A stretch of DNA of 64,000 nucleotides from CAWAYR01 sp050250955 (lineage in GTDB: Bacteria; Acidobacteriota; Vicinamibacteria; Vicinamibacterales; UBA2999), in contig JBFWNR010000004.1 in NCBI GenBank assembly GCA_050250955.1, positions 1 through 64,000 on the forward strand, read 5' to 3'. The first letter of the stretch is position 1; each line of letters opens with the position of its first letter. The translations under genes were made by a program, and so were the position numbers. Shown here piece by piece: positions 1-10,126 of this stretch. The notes below the pieces were generated by a model. The model saw only the letters and a list, made by a program, of their open reading frames with translations. It ran no database searches and had not been told where the DNA came from.

Positions 1-74
1 CGGTCCCGACGCTGACGGCCGCCTGCCGTCGCGGCCGCGTCCGGCGGCGGCGGGCTCGCCTCGCCGGCCCGCGA

Positions 75-80
75 TAGACT
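75..80 (+). promoter_or_regulatory. -10 box for the secreted-protein operon, leaderless type
   Basis: TAGACT lies 7 bases before the ATG at 88. That places a normal transcription start on or next to the start codon. No Shine-Dalgarno is present and no good -35 is visible. The same geometry recurs at several other genes in this window. Confidence 0.5.
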
Positions 81-87
81 CGACGAC

Positions 88-633
88 ATGCGGATCCGCA
101 TGCTGCTCCTCGGCCTCGCCGTGCTGGCGATGGCCCCGCGCGCCGGCGCGCTCACCGTGCTGCCGGCGACCTTCGACGAACTGGTCCGCGAATCCCACGC
201 GGTGGTCTACGGGCGCGTCGTGGAGGTCACCGGACAGTGGTCCGCCGATCGGCGGACCATCGACTCGGTCGTCACCCTGGCGGCGATCGAGCATTTCAAG
301 GGCACCGCCACCGAGACCACGACCTTCCGGGTCCCCGGCGGCGAAGCGGGCGGTCGGCGGCTCGTCGTCGCCGGCGCGCCGGCTTTCTCGCCCGGCGACG
401 CGGTCGTGGTGTTCCTGCGCGGCCGTGCCCCGGCGCTGCCGTCGCCGGTCGGACTGTCGCTGGGTGTCTACCGCGTGGTCCGCGACGCGCGCACCGGCGG
501 GGCCGTCGTGGTGCCGACGCCGGTACGGGCCGTCGAGACGCCGACGCGGGTGGTGCGCGGCGGTCCGGGGCGCACGGTGCAGCCGCTGGCGGCGTTCGGC
601 GCCGACGTGCGGGCCGTGAAGGAGCAGCCGTGA
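88..633 (+). CDS. Secreted hypothetical protein
   Basis: I do not recognise the family. The 181-residue product begins with a signal peptide (residues 1 to about 21, ending ...RAGA). The rest has alternating hydrophobic residues that suggest a beta-rich fold. The start lies just after a -10-like box and there is no Shine-Dalgarno. The TGA overlaps the GTG of the matrixin-like protease at 630, so the two are probably co-translated. The partner protease and outer-membrane-like third gene suggest export to the envelope. A role as protease partner or pro-region is only a guess from context. Confidence 0.7.
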   Translation: MRIRMLLLGLAVLAMAPRAGALTVLPATFDELVRESHAVVYGRVVEVTGQWSADRRTIDSVVTLAAIEHFKGTATETTTFRVPGGEAGGRRLVVAGAPAFSPGDAVVVFLRGRAPALPSPVGLSLGVYRVVRDARTGGAVVVPTPVRAVETPTRVVRGGPGRTVQPLAAFGADVRAVKEQP

Positions 634-1628
634 GGGGCGACCGGCGCCGCGGCTGGGTCGCCGCGCTGGCGGTCGTGCTGACGGCGCTGCCCGGCCCCGC
701 CCACGCCTACTTGAAGTTCGGCATCGAGGTCGGCGGCCGCGTGGTGCCGGTGCGCTGGGCGCCGGGGCCGATCCGCTACTTCGTGACCGAGCGCGACATC
801 GGCGGCGTGAGCGCCCAGGCGTTCGCCGACGCCGTCGGCCGGGCCGCCGCGACCTGGGACGCGCTGCCCGACCTGCCGGTGAGCTTCAGCGCCGAGGGCT
901 TCACCCGGAGCCAGCCACTCGAGGCCGACGGCCGCTCGACCATCGGCTTCCTCGATCGGCCCGACCAGGAGCGCGTGCTCGGCGCCGCCACCTTCCTGCT
1001 CGACAACGCGACCGGCGCCGTGCTCGAGTCGGACGTCTACTTCAACACCCGCTTTGCGTGGTCCACCGCCGCGGGCGGCGAGGTCGGCCGCATCGACCTC
1101 GAGTCGGTGGCGCTGCACGAACTCGGGCATCTGCTCGGGCTCGGGCATTCGGCCATCGGCGAGACCGAAGTCAGCGGCAGTGGACGTCGGGTGCTCAGCA
1201 GCGGCGCAGTGATGTTCCCGATTGCCATGCCCTCGGGCGCCATCGCCGACCGCGTGCTGCAGGCCGACGACGTCGCCGGCGTCCTCGATCTCTACGAGGT
1301 GTCGCCCGCCGACCGCGGCAGCGTGCAGGGGCGCGTGACCAAGAACGGCGAGGGCGTCTATGGCGCGCACGTCGTCGCCTTCAACCTCGCGACCGGCGCG
1401 CTGGTCGGCGGGTTCACCCTCGGCGCCGACGGCCGGTTCGCCATCGCCGGCCTGTCGCCGGGGCCGCACGTCCTGCGCGCCGAGCCGCTCGACGACGCCG
1501 ATGTCGAGAGCTTCATCGCGCCGGCGCGCGTCGACACCGACTTCGCGGTGGCGTTCGCCAGACGGCTGGTCGTCGTGCAGGCCGGCGGCGCCACGACCGA
1601 TGTCGTCGTCGAGGTCCGCCCGCGATGA
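630..1628 (+). CDS. Secreted matrixin-like zinc metalloprotease with regulatory-like C-terminal domain
   Basis: A 332-residue product from a GTG that overlaps the previous stop (GTGA). A signal peptide covers about residues 1-26 (ending PAHA). The zinc motif HELGHLLGLGH at residues 163-173 matches the metzincin/matrixin pattern HExxHxxGxxH, with three histidine ligands and the catalytic Glu164. From about residue 232 a segment with GRV.KNGEGVYGAHV and a closing G.Y/L.PG-type turn resembles the carboxypeptidase-regulatory-like beta-sandwich. It is probably an extracellular or periplasmic peptidase; its substrate is unknown. A longer reading frame extends upstream, but the signal peptide fixes this start. 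Confidence 0.85.
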   Translation: MRGDRRRGWVAALAVVLTALPGPAHAYLKFGIEVGGRVVPVRWAPGPIRYFVTERDIGGVSAQAFADAVGRAAATWDALPDLPVSFSAEGFTRSQPLEADGRSTIGFLDRPDQERVLGAATFLLDNATGAVLESDVYFNTRFAWSTAAGGEVGRIDLESVALHELGHLLGLGHSAIGETEVSGSGRRVLSSGAVMFPIAMPSGAIADRVLQADDVAGVLDLYEVSPADRGSVQGRVTKNGEGVYGAHVVAFNLATGALVGGFTLGADGRFAIAGLSPGPHVLRAEPLDDADVESFIAPARVDTDFAVAFARRLVVVQAGGATTDVVVEVRPR

Positions 1629-2323
1629 GGCCGCTCATCGCGGCAGCGGCGTGGGCCGCCGTGCTGGCCGGTGCGCTGCCGTCCGCGGCGCAGACCCCGG
1701 CGGCGTCGTTGCGGCCGGGGCGGATCGTCGTCGCCCTCGGCGGGGCGTGGATCGGCGGTGAGTCGTTGGGCACCGTGCGGGCCGAGACCCGCGCCGCCGC
1801 GGCCGGCACGACCACGCCGCCGCCCTTCGCGCTGTTCACGACGACCTCGCGCCTCGATGCCGCTCCGGCGATCGACGCCAGCCTGGCCGTGGCCGTCACC
1901 CGCGGCTGGGCCGTCGAGGTCCGTGGCGGCGTCCGCCGGCCGACGCTGACCACGACCATCAGCGACGACACCGAGGCGGCGGGGACGTTCACCGCCAGCG
2001 AGGAGATCGCCGAATACGTCGTCGACGCGTCGGTGCTCTACCACCCGGCGTGGGGCGCGATCGGGTCGCGGACCCGCGGCTATCTCGTCGCCGGCGGCGG
2101 CTACCTGCGGCAGTTGCACGAGGACCGCGTGCTGGTCGAGACCGGCGCTACGCTGCACGTCGGTGCCGGCGCCCGGCTGTGGCTGGTCGGAGGCCGCGGT
2201 CCAGGCGTGGCGGCCGGGCTGACCAGCGACCTACGGTGGGTGGTGCGACGCGACGGCATCACCTTCCGCGACGGCGCGCGGTCGCTGCCCGCGTGGTCGC
2301 TGCGGGCGTTCGTCGGGTTCTGA
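1625..2323 (+). CDS. Outer-membrane beta-barrel-like hypothetical protein
   Basis: A 232-residue product whose ATG overlaps the protease stop (ATGA). The signal peptide covers residues 1 to about 22 (ending PSAAQ). The mature part has alternating polar and hydrophobic stretches and ends in Phe (AFVGF). A C-terminal aromatic residue is typical of proteins inserted in the outer membrane by the BAM machinery. It is the last gene of a three-gene unit of exported proteins. The barrel assignment is inferred from composition and the C-terminal signature; no specific family is recognised. Confidence 0.6.
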   Translation: MRPLIAAAAWAAVLAGALPSAAQTPAASLRPGRIVVALGGAWIGGESLGTVRAETRAAAAGTTTPPPFALFTTTSRLDAAPAIDASLAVAVTRGWAVEVRGGVRRPTLTTTISDDTEAAGTFTASEEIAEYVVDASVLYHPAWGAIGSRTRGYLVAGGGYLRQLHEDRVLVETGATLHVGAGARLWLVGGRGPGVAAGLTSDLRWVVRRDGITFRDGARSLPAWSLRAFVGF

Positions 2324-2328
2324 CGCCG

Positions 2329-3075
2329 ATGTCCGTCCCGGCGCTGTCGGCGTCGCGGCTCGAGAAGCGATTCGGCGCCGTCGCCGCGCTCGATGACGTG
2401 TCGCTCGAGGTCGCCGCCGGCGAGTGCGTGGCGCTGGTGGGAGAGAGCGGCTCGGGCAAGACCACGCTGCTGCGGGCGTTCAACGGCCTGACGACCCCCG
2501 ACCGCGGCGCCGTCGCCGTGGACGGGCACGACCTGCGCCACGCCGACCTGGTCGCGGTGAGGCGCGCGCTCGGCTACGTCCCGCAGGACGGCGGCCTGTT
2601 GCCGCACTGGAGCGTGGCCGACAACGTCGCCCTCCTGCCGTCGCTGCTGCGGCGCCCCGATCCGGCGGCCGACGCCACTGCCGCGCTGGCGATGGTCGGG
2701 TTGCCGCCGGCGCTCTCGTCGCGCTGGCCGCACGAGCTGTCCGGCGGTCAACGCCAGCGGGTGGCGTTCGCGCGCGCCCTGGCGGCCGGCGCCCGGACAC
2801 TGCTGCTCGACGAGCCCTTCGGCGCGCTCGACGCGATCACGCGCAGCGACCTGCAGGCCATGTTCCTCGATGTCCGCCGCGCGTCCGGCGTCGCCGCCCT
2901 GCTGGTCACGCACGACCTGCACGAGGCGGCGCGGCTCGCCGATCGCGTCGCGGTGATGCACCGCGGGCGGCTGGCGCAGGTCGATCGGCCGGCCGTGCTG
3001 GCGGCTCGCCCGGCCACGCCCTACGTCGCCGAGCTGCTCGCCCGGGCGCGGCTGGCCACCGAGGGCGGCGCGTGA
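2329..3075 (+). CDS. ABC transporter ATPase, osmoprotectant/betaine type
   Basis: A 248-residue ATP-binding subunit. Walker A GESGSGKT is near residue 39, signature LSGGQRQRV near 137, Walker B LLLDEPFGALD near 158, and an H-loop in VTHDLHEA follows. The FGALD after Walker B and short length fit the OpuBA/OsmV/ProV class. It lies 5 bases after the previous gene and overlaps the next by GTGA. The next gene encodes the binding protein and permease, so the pair makes a complete importer for a quaternary amine such as betaine, choline or a related compound. The CBS domains seen at the end of many OpuA-type ATPases are absent. Confidence 0.88.
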   Translation: MSVPALSASRLEKRFGAVAALDDVSLEVAAGECVALVGESGSGKTTLLRAFNGLTTPDRGAVAVDGHDLRHADLVAVRRALGYVPQDGGLLPHWSVADNVALLPSLLRRPDPAADATAALAMVGLPPALSSRWPHELSGGQRQRVAFARALAAGARTLLLDEPFGALDAITRSDLQAMFLDVRRASGVAALLVTHDLHEAARLADRVAVMHRGRLAQVDRPAVLAARPATPYVAELLARARLATEGGA

Positions 3076-4688
3076 GCCGGCGGCGGCGGATCGCGATGGC
3101 GCTGGCCCTGTCCGCGCTCTGGGGCGGCGGTGGTGTCGCGGCGCAGTCGCCGCGCGGCGGTGGCGCCGAGCGGCCGATCGTCATCGGCTCCAAGCCGTTC
3201 GGCGAGTCGTACCTGCTGGCCGAGATCTTCGCCCAGCTCCTCGAGGCGCGCGGCGTGGCGGTGAGCCGTCGATTCGGCCTCGGCGGGACCGAGATCGTGT
3301 TCCCGGCACTGACCTCGGGTGCCATCGACGCCTTCCCCGAATACACCGGAACCGGATTGCTGGTGGTGCTCAGGGCGCCGCTGGCCCGCGATCCCGCCGC
3401 CGTCTTCGACACCGTGTCGCGGGAGTTCGCCCGCCGCTTCGACGTCCGCTGGCTGGCCCCGCTCGGCTTCGAGAACACCTACGCGATGTCGGTGCGCACC
3501 GAGATGGCCGAACGGCTGGGGCTGCGCACGTTGAGCGATGCGGCACGCCACAGTGGCGAGCTGCGGGCCGGGTTCACCGCCGATTTCATCGGCCTGGCCG
3601 ACGGCCTGCCGGCGCTGCGCGAGGCCTACGGGCTGGCGCCACGGGAAGTCAACGCATTGGCGCCGGCCGTCAAGTACCGGGCGCTCGTCGACGGCGCCGT
3701 CGACATCATCGACGCCTACTCGACCGACGGCCTCCTCGATCGCTTTCCGCTGACCGTGCTCGACGACGATCGCGGCGTCTTCCCGCCCTACGACGCCGCC
3801 GCGCTGGTGCGCGGCCCGCTGGCCCGCGAACGGCCCGAGGTGGTCGCGATTCTCGGTGAGCTCAGCGGGCGCTTCGACGTCCGCCGGATGCGGCGTCTCA
3901 ACGCCCGGCTCGAGGTGAACGGCGAGGACGTGGCCGTGGTCGCCCGCGATGCCCTCGCCGAACTCGGCTTGGTCGGGCCGGGCGACCCGGCGGCGGCCGA
4001 CGGGAGCGTGGCCGCCCGGGCGGCTGACGACTCGCTGTGGAGGTATCTGTGGGCACGGCGAGGCGCCATCGCCCGCATGAGCGTGCGACACCTGTGGCTG
4101 GCCGGGCTGTCGCTGGCGCTCGCGGTCGTCGTCGGGCTCGCCCTGGGTCTCGCGGTGGCCCGCAGCCGGTGGGCCGAGCCGGTCACCCGCGCCGTGGGGC
4201 TGCTGCAGACCGTGCCCGGCATCGCGCTGCTCGCCTTCATGCTGCCGGTGCTCGGCATCGGCGCGGTGCCCGCGGTGGCTGCGCTGTTCCTCTATTCGCT
4301 CTATCCGATCGTTCGCGCCGCCGTCACCGGGCTCGGCGAAGCCGACCGCGGCGCCGTCGAGGCCGCCCATGCGCTGGGCATGACGCCGGGTGAGATCCGC
4401 CGCTACGTCCGGGTGCCGCTGGCCGTGCCGGTGCTGATGGCCGGCATCCGCACCGCCGCGGTCATCAACGTCGGCACCGCCACGCTCGCCGCGTTCGTCG
4501 GCGGCGGCGGACTGGGGGATCCGATCGTCGCCGGCCTCGCCCTCGCCGACTCGCGCATGGTGCTGTCAGGAGCGATCCCTGCCGCCCTGCTGGCGCTGGC
4601 CGTCGACGGCGGTCTGGCCCTGGCCCAGCGCGCCCTGACGCCGGCCGCCCTCCGGGCGCGTTCGGCGATGGTCGCTGCCAGACCCTGA
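3072..4688 (+). CDS. Substrate-binding protein/permease fusion of betaine-type ABC importer
   Basis: A 538-residue fusion starting at a GTG that overlaps the ATPase stop. An N-terminal signal or anchor (about residues 5-25) precedes an OpuBC/OsmF-type binding domain of roughly 280 residues, with IGSKPFGESYLLAE, LGGTEIVFPAL and DAFPEYTGTGL. From about residue 335 a MetI-type permease follows, with about five to six membrane spans and the coupling-loop signature EAAHALGMTPGEIRRYV. It should partner the ATPase at 2329-3075. Known fusions of this class such as EgtU and OpuABC place the permease first; here the binding domain comes first. The ligand could be betaine, choline, carnitine or ergothioneine and cannot be set by eye. 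Confidence 0.85.
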   Translation: MSRRRRIAMALALSALWGGGGVAAQSPRGGGAERPIVIGSKPFGESYLLAEIFAQLLEARGVAVSRRFGLGGTEIVFPALTSGAIDAFPEYTGTGLLVVLRAPLARDPAAVFDTVSREFARRFDVRWLAPLGFENTYAMSVRTEMAERLGLRTLSDAARHSGELRAGFTADFIGLADGLPALREAYGLAPREVNALAPAVKYRALVDGAVDIIDAYSTDGLLDRFPLTVLDDDRGVFPPYDAAALVRGPLARERPEVVAILGELSGRFDVRRMRRLNARLEVNGEDVAVVARDALAELGLVGPGDPAAADGSVAARAADDSLWRYLWARRGAIARMSVRHLWLAGLSLALAVVVGLALGLAVARSRWAEPVTRAVGLLQTVPGIALLAFMLPVLGIGAVPAVAALFLYSLYPIVRAAVTGLGEADRGAVEAAHALGMTPGEIRRYVRVPLAVPVLMAGIRTAAVINVGTATLAAFVGGGGLGDPIVAGLALADSRMVLSGAIPAALLALAVDGGLALAQRALTPAALRARSAMVAARP

Positions 4689-4691
4689 CGG

Positions 4692-4748
4692 CCGGTGCCA
4701 GGCACGACCGGCGTTCGGGTGCCGAACGGCGTTCGTGCCTGGCACCGG
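4692..4748 (+). repeat. Nested palindrome of REP type between importer operon and M20 gene
   Basis: Perfect 16-base outer arms (4692-4707 and 4733-4748, core GGTGCCAGGCACGA and its complement) enclose an inner 7-base hairpin (CGTTCGG 4712-4718, CCGAACG 4722-4728, 3-base loop). The left arm starts 4 bases after the importer stop. The right arm ends one base before the -10 box of the M20 gene. The shape, and the GTGCCTGGCAC core, fit a REP element mobilised by a RAYT transposase; I see only this copy and no RAYT gene here. It could also act as a terminator hairpin. Confidence 0.75.
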
Positions 4749-4754
4749 TATGAT
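4749..4754 (+). promoter_or_regulatory. -10 box for the M20 peptidase gene, leaderless type
   Basis: TATGAT lies 7 bases before the ATG at 4762 and directly follows the palindrome. The -35 region would therefore fall inside the palindrome. There is no Shine-Dalgarno. Confidence 0.5.
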
Positions 4755-4761
4755 CGCGGCC

Positions 4762-6276
4762 ATGTCGAGCACCACCGCCGCACTCGCCGCCACCTGCGTC
4801 CTGACGGGCGTCGTCGTGGCCACCGCTCAGCCTCCGGGCGTCGCCGAATGGCGCGCCGCCCACGAACGCGACATCGTCGCCGAGCTGACGACGCTGGTCG
4901 CCATCCCCAATGTCGCCGGCAACGACGCCGACATGCGCCGCAATGCCGATCACCTCGCCGGTCTGTTCAAGCAGCGGGGCTTCGCGGTCGAGACCGTCAG
5001 CGGACCGGGTTCCCCGGTGGTCTTCGCCAGCCTCGACGTGCCGAAGGCGGCCGGCACGCTGACCTTCTACATCCACTACGACGGCCAGCCGGTGGACGCG
5101 AAGCAGTGGACCCGCTGTCAGCCGTTCGTGCCGTGCCTGTGGAGCGCCTCCGGCGCGGTGCCGGCCGACCCGGCCCGGCAGCGCTACGACCCCGAGTGGC
5201 GGCTCTACGGCCGCTCGGCGTCCGACGACAAGGGGCCGATCGTGGCGCTCCTGAACGCCGTGGACGCGTTGAAGGCCACCGCCGCCGGGCCGACCTGGAA
5301 CCTCCGCGTGGTGCTCGATGGGGAAGAAGAGGCCGGCTCGGCCAACTTCGATCGATTCGCCGCCGCCCGCCCGCAGGCCCTCAAGACCGACCTGGCGATC
5401 ACCCTCGACGGACCTCGGCACGCCAGCGGCCGGCCGACGGTGTACTTCGGCGTGCGCGGTGGCGCCGGCGTGACCATCACGGTCTACGGCGCCAGCGGCG
5501 ACCTGCACTCGGGCAACTACGGCAACTGGGCACCCGATCCGTCGATGGCGCTGGCCAAGCTCCTCGCCAGCATGAAGGACGACGACGGCCGGGTGACCAT
5601 CACCGATTTCTACCGCGATGTCCGGCCGCTCACCGCCGGTGAGCGCGCGGCGCTCGACCAGGCGCCGAACGTCGAGGCGGTGCTCGCCCGCGATTTCGCC
5701 GTCGCCCGCCCGGAGCGGCCCGACACCCGGCTGGAAGTGAAGCTCAACGAGCCGACGCTCAGCATCCTGGTCATGGAGTCCGGCGGCGGCCTGAGCGTGC
5801 CCGGGCGCTCGGCGATCCCGGCGACGGCGACGGCGCGCCTCGAGGTGCGCATGGTGAAGGACCTGGTGCCCGAGACCCAGAACGCGCGCATCACCGAGCA
5901 CGTGCGCCGGCAGGGCTACTTCGTCGTCACCGGACGCGACCCGTCGGCCGAGGAACGGCGGACGCACCCGAAGATCGCCCGCGTCGATCCGCGCGGACGC
6001 GGCTCGGTGGCCTCGCGGGTGTCGATGGACGATCCGCGGGCCCGCGCCGTCGTCGCCGCGCTGACCCGCGACGGCGTCCCGCCGGTGCGGCTGCCGACCC
6101 TCGGCGGCGGGCTGCCGTTCGGCACCTTCAGCGACGACTACGGCATGCCGACGGTGGGTGTCTCGATCGTCAACTTCGACAACAACCAGCACGGGCCGGA
6201 CGAGAACCTGCGCCTGCAGAATCTGTGGGAGGGCATCGAGATGCTGGCCAGCATCATGACGATGCCGCGGCCGTGA
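4762..6276 (+). CDS. Exported M20-family metallopeptidase
   Basis: A 504-residue product with a signal peptide (residues 1 to about 24, ending VATAQ). It shows the M20 di-zinc signatures: YIHYDGQPVD (first ligand His and bridging-region Asp), SDDKGPI (bridging Asp), DGEEEAGS (catalytic Glu and ligand Glu), LDGPRH, and a late QHGPDENL with the last His ligand. A dimerisation domain is inserted between about residues 230 and 355 (GGAGVTITVYG). It should be a carboxypeptidase or dipeptidase acting outside the cytoplasm. An ATG at 4750 lies inside the -10 box and is unlikely. The next gene overlaps by GTGA. Confidence 0.9.
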   Translation: MSSTTAALAATCVLTGVVVATAQPPGVAEWRAAHERDIVAELTTLVAIPNVAGNDADMRRNADHLAGLFKQRGFAVETVSGPGSPVVFASLDVPKAAGTLTFYIHYDGQPVDAKQWTRCQPFVPCLWSASGAVPADPARQRYDPEWRLYGRSASDDKGPIVALLNAVDALKATAAGPTWNLRVVLDGEEEAGSANFDRFAAARPQALKTDLAITLDGPRHASGRPTVYFGVRGGAGVTITVYGASGDLHSGNYGNWAPDPSMALAKLLASMKDDDGRVTITDFYRDVRPLTAGERAALDQAPNVEAVLARDFAVARPERPDTRLEVKLNEPTLSILVMESGGGLSVPGRSAIPATATARLEVRMVKDLVPETQNARITEHVRRQGYFVVTGRDPSAEERRTHPKIARVDPRGRGSVASRVSMDDPRARAVVAALTRDGVPPVRLPTLGGGLPFGTFSDDYGMPTVGVSIVNFDNNQHGPDENLRLQNLWEGIEMLASIMTMPRP

Positions 6277-7229
6277 GCGCGACGCGCCCGTCGACGGTCG
6301 CCGTCCTCGCGCTGGCTGTCGCCCTGTGCGGCACGACGCCGGGCGCCGCCCAGGCGCCGGCGCCGTCGCCGGCGCGCGCGCAGCTCGCCGCCAAGCTCCA
6401 GGCGACGCTCGACCGCCTCGCCGCCGAGGCGGCCGGCGTCGTCGGCATCGGTGTCGTCGATCTCGGGTCGGGCGAGCGGTGGGGTGTCAACCAGACGCTG
6501 GTCTTCGCGCAGGGCAGCGCCATCAAGATCCCGCTGCTCGTCGAGCTGTTTCGCCGCGCCGACGCCGGCGAGCTGGCGTTGACCGACCGCAGGACGCTCA
6601 CCGCCGCCGACCGCACCGGCGGCAGCAGTCTGCTGCAGCACTTCTCCGACGGCGGCTCGGCGTTCTCGCTGCACGACCTGGCGGTGCCGATGATCGTCCA
6701 GTCCGACAACACCGCCACCAACATGCTCATCGACGCCGTCGGCATGGACCACGTCAACCGGACGATGGCGTCGCTCGGCTTCCCGCAGATGAAGCTGCAG
6801 CGCAAGATGATCCGGCCCGAGGCCAGCGCCCGCGGCGAGGAGAACGTCGCCACGCCGCGCGAGGCCGTCGATCTCATGGCGCGGTTGTCGCGCTGCGAGC
6901 TGCCGCTGACCGCGCCGTCGTGCGCCGAGGTGCGCCGGCTGCTCGAACTGCCCAAGGGGGGCGAGTTCCGTCAGCCGATTCCCGCCGCCGTCCGCGTCGC
7001 CTGGAAACCCGGCGGCCTCGAGGGCGTGTCGACCGCGTGGGGGCTGGTCGATCTGCCCGGCGCGCCCTACGCGGTGGCGGTGATGGTCAACTACGGTGAC
7101 GCCCGGCCCGGCGAGGTGGTCGGGGCGGTCTCGGCCGCTGTCTACCGGCACTTCGCGCTCGTCGCCGGTGCCACGGCGTACGGGACGCGCGTCGATCCGG
7201 CGCTGGTGAAGAAGCCGTCAGGGCGCTGA
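6273..7229 (+). CDS. Class A beta-lactamase-like serine hydrolase
   Basis: A 318-residue exported protein from a GTG overlapping the M20 stop; the signal peptide ends near residue 23 (GAAQA). Class A motifs are present: SxxK at Ser82-Lys85 (SAIK), SDN at 144-146, and KPG at 245-247 in place of KTG. The omega-loop region reads RPEASARGEENVATPRE and lacks a clean ExxLN, so the deacylating Glu/Asn pair is doubtful. It could be a penicillin-interactive esterase rather than an antibiotic-inactivating enzyme. It converges on crtZ with a 12-base overlap of coding ends. Confidence 0.85.
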   Translation: MSATRPSTVAVLALAVALCGTTPGAAQAPAPSPARAQLAAKLQATLDRLAAEAAGVVGIGVVDLGSGERWGVNQTLVFAQGSAIKIPLLVELFRRADAGELALTDRRTLTAADRTGGSSLLQHFSDGGSAFSLHDLAVPMIVQSDNTATNMLIDAVGMDHVNRTMASLGFPQMKLQRKMIRPEASARGEENVATPREAVDLMARLSRCELPLTAPSCAEVRRLLELPKGGEFRQPIPAAVRVAWKPGGLEGVSTAWGLVDLPGAPYAVAVMVNYGDARPGEVVGAVSAAVYRHFALVAGATAYGTRVDPALVKKPSGR

Positions 7230-7682
7230 CGGCGGGTCGGCGGAGGACGGCAGGGTCGGCGGCGCGTACAGAAAGCCGAACGACACCGCGCCGTCGCGCC
7301 CGTGCGTCTTGTGGTGAATCAGGTGCGCCCTGACGATGCGCCGCAGGTAGGGCCACTGCGGGACGCCGCGCAGCGCCACCCGGCGATGCACGATCACGTC
7401 GTGGAAGACGGCGTAGAGCGCGCCGTAGCCGGCCATCCCGACGCCCACCGGCAGGCGCCACGAGCCGTCCTGCACGCCCCAGTGGATCAGCAGGATCGAC
7501 GGCACCGCGAAGGCGACGCCGAACAGGTCGTTCCACTCCAGGCGGCCGTCGTGCGGCACGTGATGCGAGCGGTGGAGAAACCACAGCGGCCCGTGCATCA
7601 GGTAGCGGTGGGTCAGGTAGGCCACGCCCTCCATGCCGGCGAGCGCGGCCAACGCCCACGCCGTGAACGCGAGTCCGCTCAT
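7218..7682 (-). CDS. crtZ: Beta-carotene hydroxylase
   Basis: A 154-residue membrane protein of the fatty acid hydroxylase/CrtZ family. The di-iron histidine motifs are all present: HRYLMHG, HRSHH, HDVIVHR and HLIHHKTHG, separated by hydrophobic segments. It converts beta-carotene to zeaxanthin via cryptoxanthin. The ATG at 7682 is 5 bases after the crtB stop and has the Shine-Dalgarno AAGGTGA; the longer in-frame start at 7721 would lie within crtB. It is the last gene of the crtYIBZ unit. Confidence 0.92.
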   Translation of the reverse strand: MSGLAFTAWALAALAGMEGVAYLTHRYLMHGPLWFLHRSHHVPHDGRLEWNDLFGVAFAVPSILLIHWGVQDGSWRLPVGVGMAGYGALYAVFHDVIVHRRVALRGVPQWPYLRRIVRAHLIHHKTHGRDGAVSFGFLYAPPTLPSSADPPSAP

Positions 7683-7687
7683 CGGCT

Positions 7688-8625
7688 TCACCTTACCAGA
7701 CGGGCCAGCGGCGGTGTCCACAGGCCGGGGCGCGGCACGCCGGCGCCGCCGGACCTGGTGCGGATCACGTCACCGGTCGCCTGCACGGTCCGCCAGAGCT
7801 TGCGGGCGCGACCGGTCGTGGCGCGCTGCTGCCACGCCCTGGCCCGGCGTCGTCGCACGACCCGGCCGATGTCGCGATAGACGCGGCGGGCGGTGGCCAC
7901 CGCCCACGCCGACCGGGGCGGCAGCGCCCCCAGACCGTGCCACGCCGAGGCGTAGTAGCGGTCGGCCTCGTCGAGCAGCGCGCCGACGACGGGGACGAGC
8001 CGGGCCGCCGTGTCCCCGGTCAGCGGCCTGCCGACCTGCAGCGACGCGCCGGCCCGGCGCAGCCACTGCGCCGGCAGGTAGACGCGGCCGTGGGCGAGGT
8101 CGTCGCCGACGTCGCGCGCGATGTTGGTCAACTGGAACGCCATCCCGAGATCGCAGCCGCGTTCGAGCGCGTCGTCACGGCGCGCCCCCAGCACCCACGC
8201 CATCATCAGCCCGACGACGCCGGCGACGTGAAAGCAGTACTCGAGGGTGTCGTCGAGGGTGTCGAATCGCCGCCCCTCGACATCCATGGCGAACCCGTCG
8301 AGATGGGCGCGGGGCAGCGCCGCGGGCAGATCGGTGGCCGCGAGCACCCGGGCCAGGGCGGCGTAGGGGGCGCCGGCCGGGCGATCGCCGGCCAGCACGG
8401 CCTCGGAGTCCCGGCGTATCTCGGCGAGGGCGGCCGAGGCGTCCACCGGCACCCGGACCAGACCGAAACGCTGGCCGTCCACGGCGTCGTCGCAGTGTCG
8501 GCACCAGGTGTAGAGGTCCCACACCAGCGTCCGGGTCGCCGGCACGAACAGCCGCGACGCCAGCGCGAAGCTCTGCGACCCGCGGCGGATCGCCGCGTCG
8601 CGGTCGTCGGCCACCCGCGGCGGAC

Positions 8626-8629
<4 letters not shown>
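7688..8629 (-). CDS. crtB: Phytoene synthase
   Basis: A 313-residue squalene/phytoene synthase family protein. The two aspartate-rich motifs that bind the diphosphates through magnesium are visible: DDAVD (in CRHCDDAVDG) and ARDVGDD in NIARDVGDDL. It condenses two geranylgeranyl diphosphates to phytoene. The GTG at 8629 overlaps the crtI stop by 4 bases, and the conserved region begins a few residues later (RRGSQSFALAS). The prenyl donor would come from the synthase at 13477-14469. Confidence 0.93.
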
Positions 8630-10122
<1,493 letters not shown>

Positions 10123-10126
10123 GAGG

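Noticed and set aside
468..1469. Long antisense open frame of 333 codons opposite the matrixin gene
   Set aside because: Such frames occur opposite nearly every gene here because high GC at third positions removes stops. Its product is Arg/His/Gly-rich low-complexity with no fold-like pattern.
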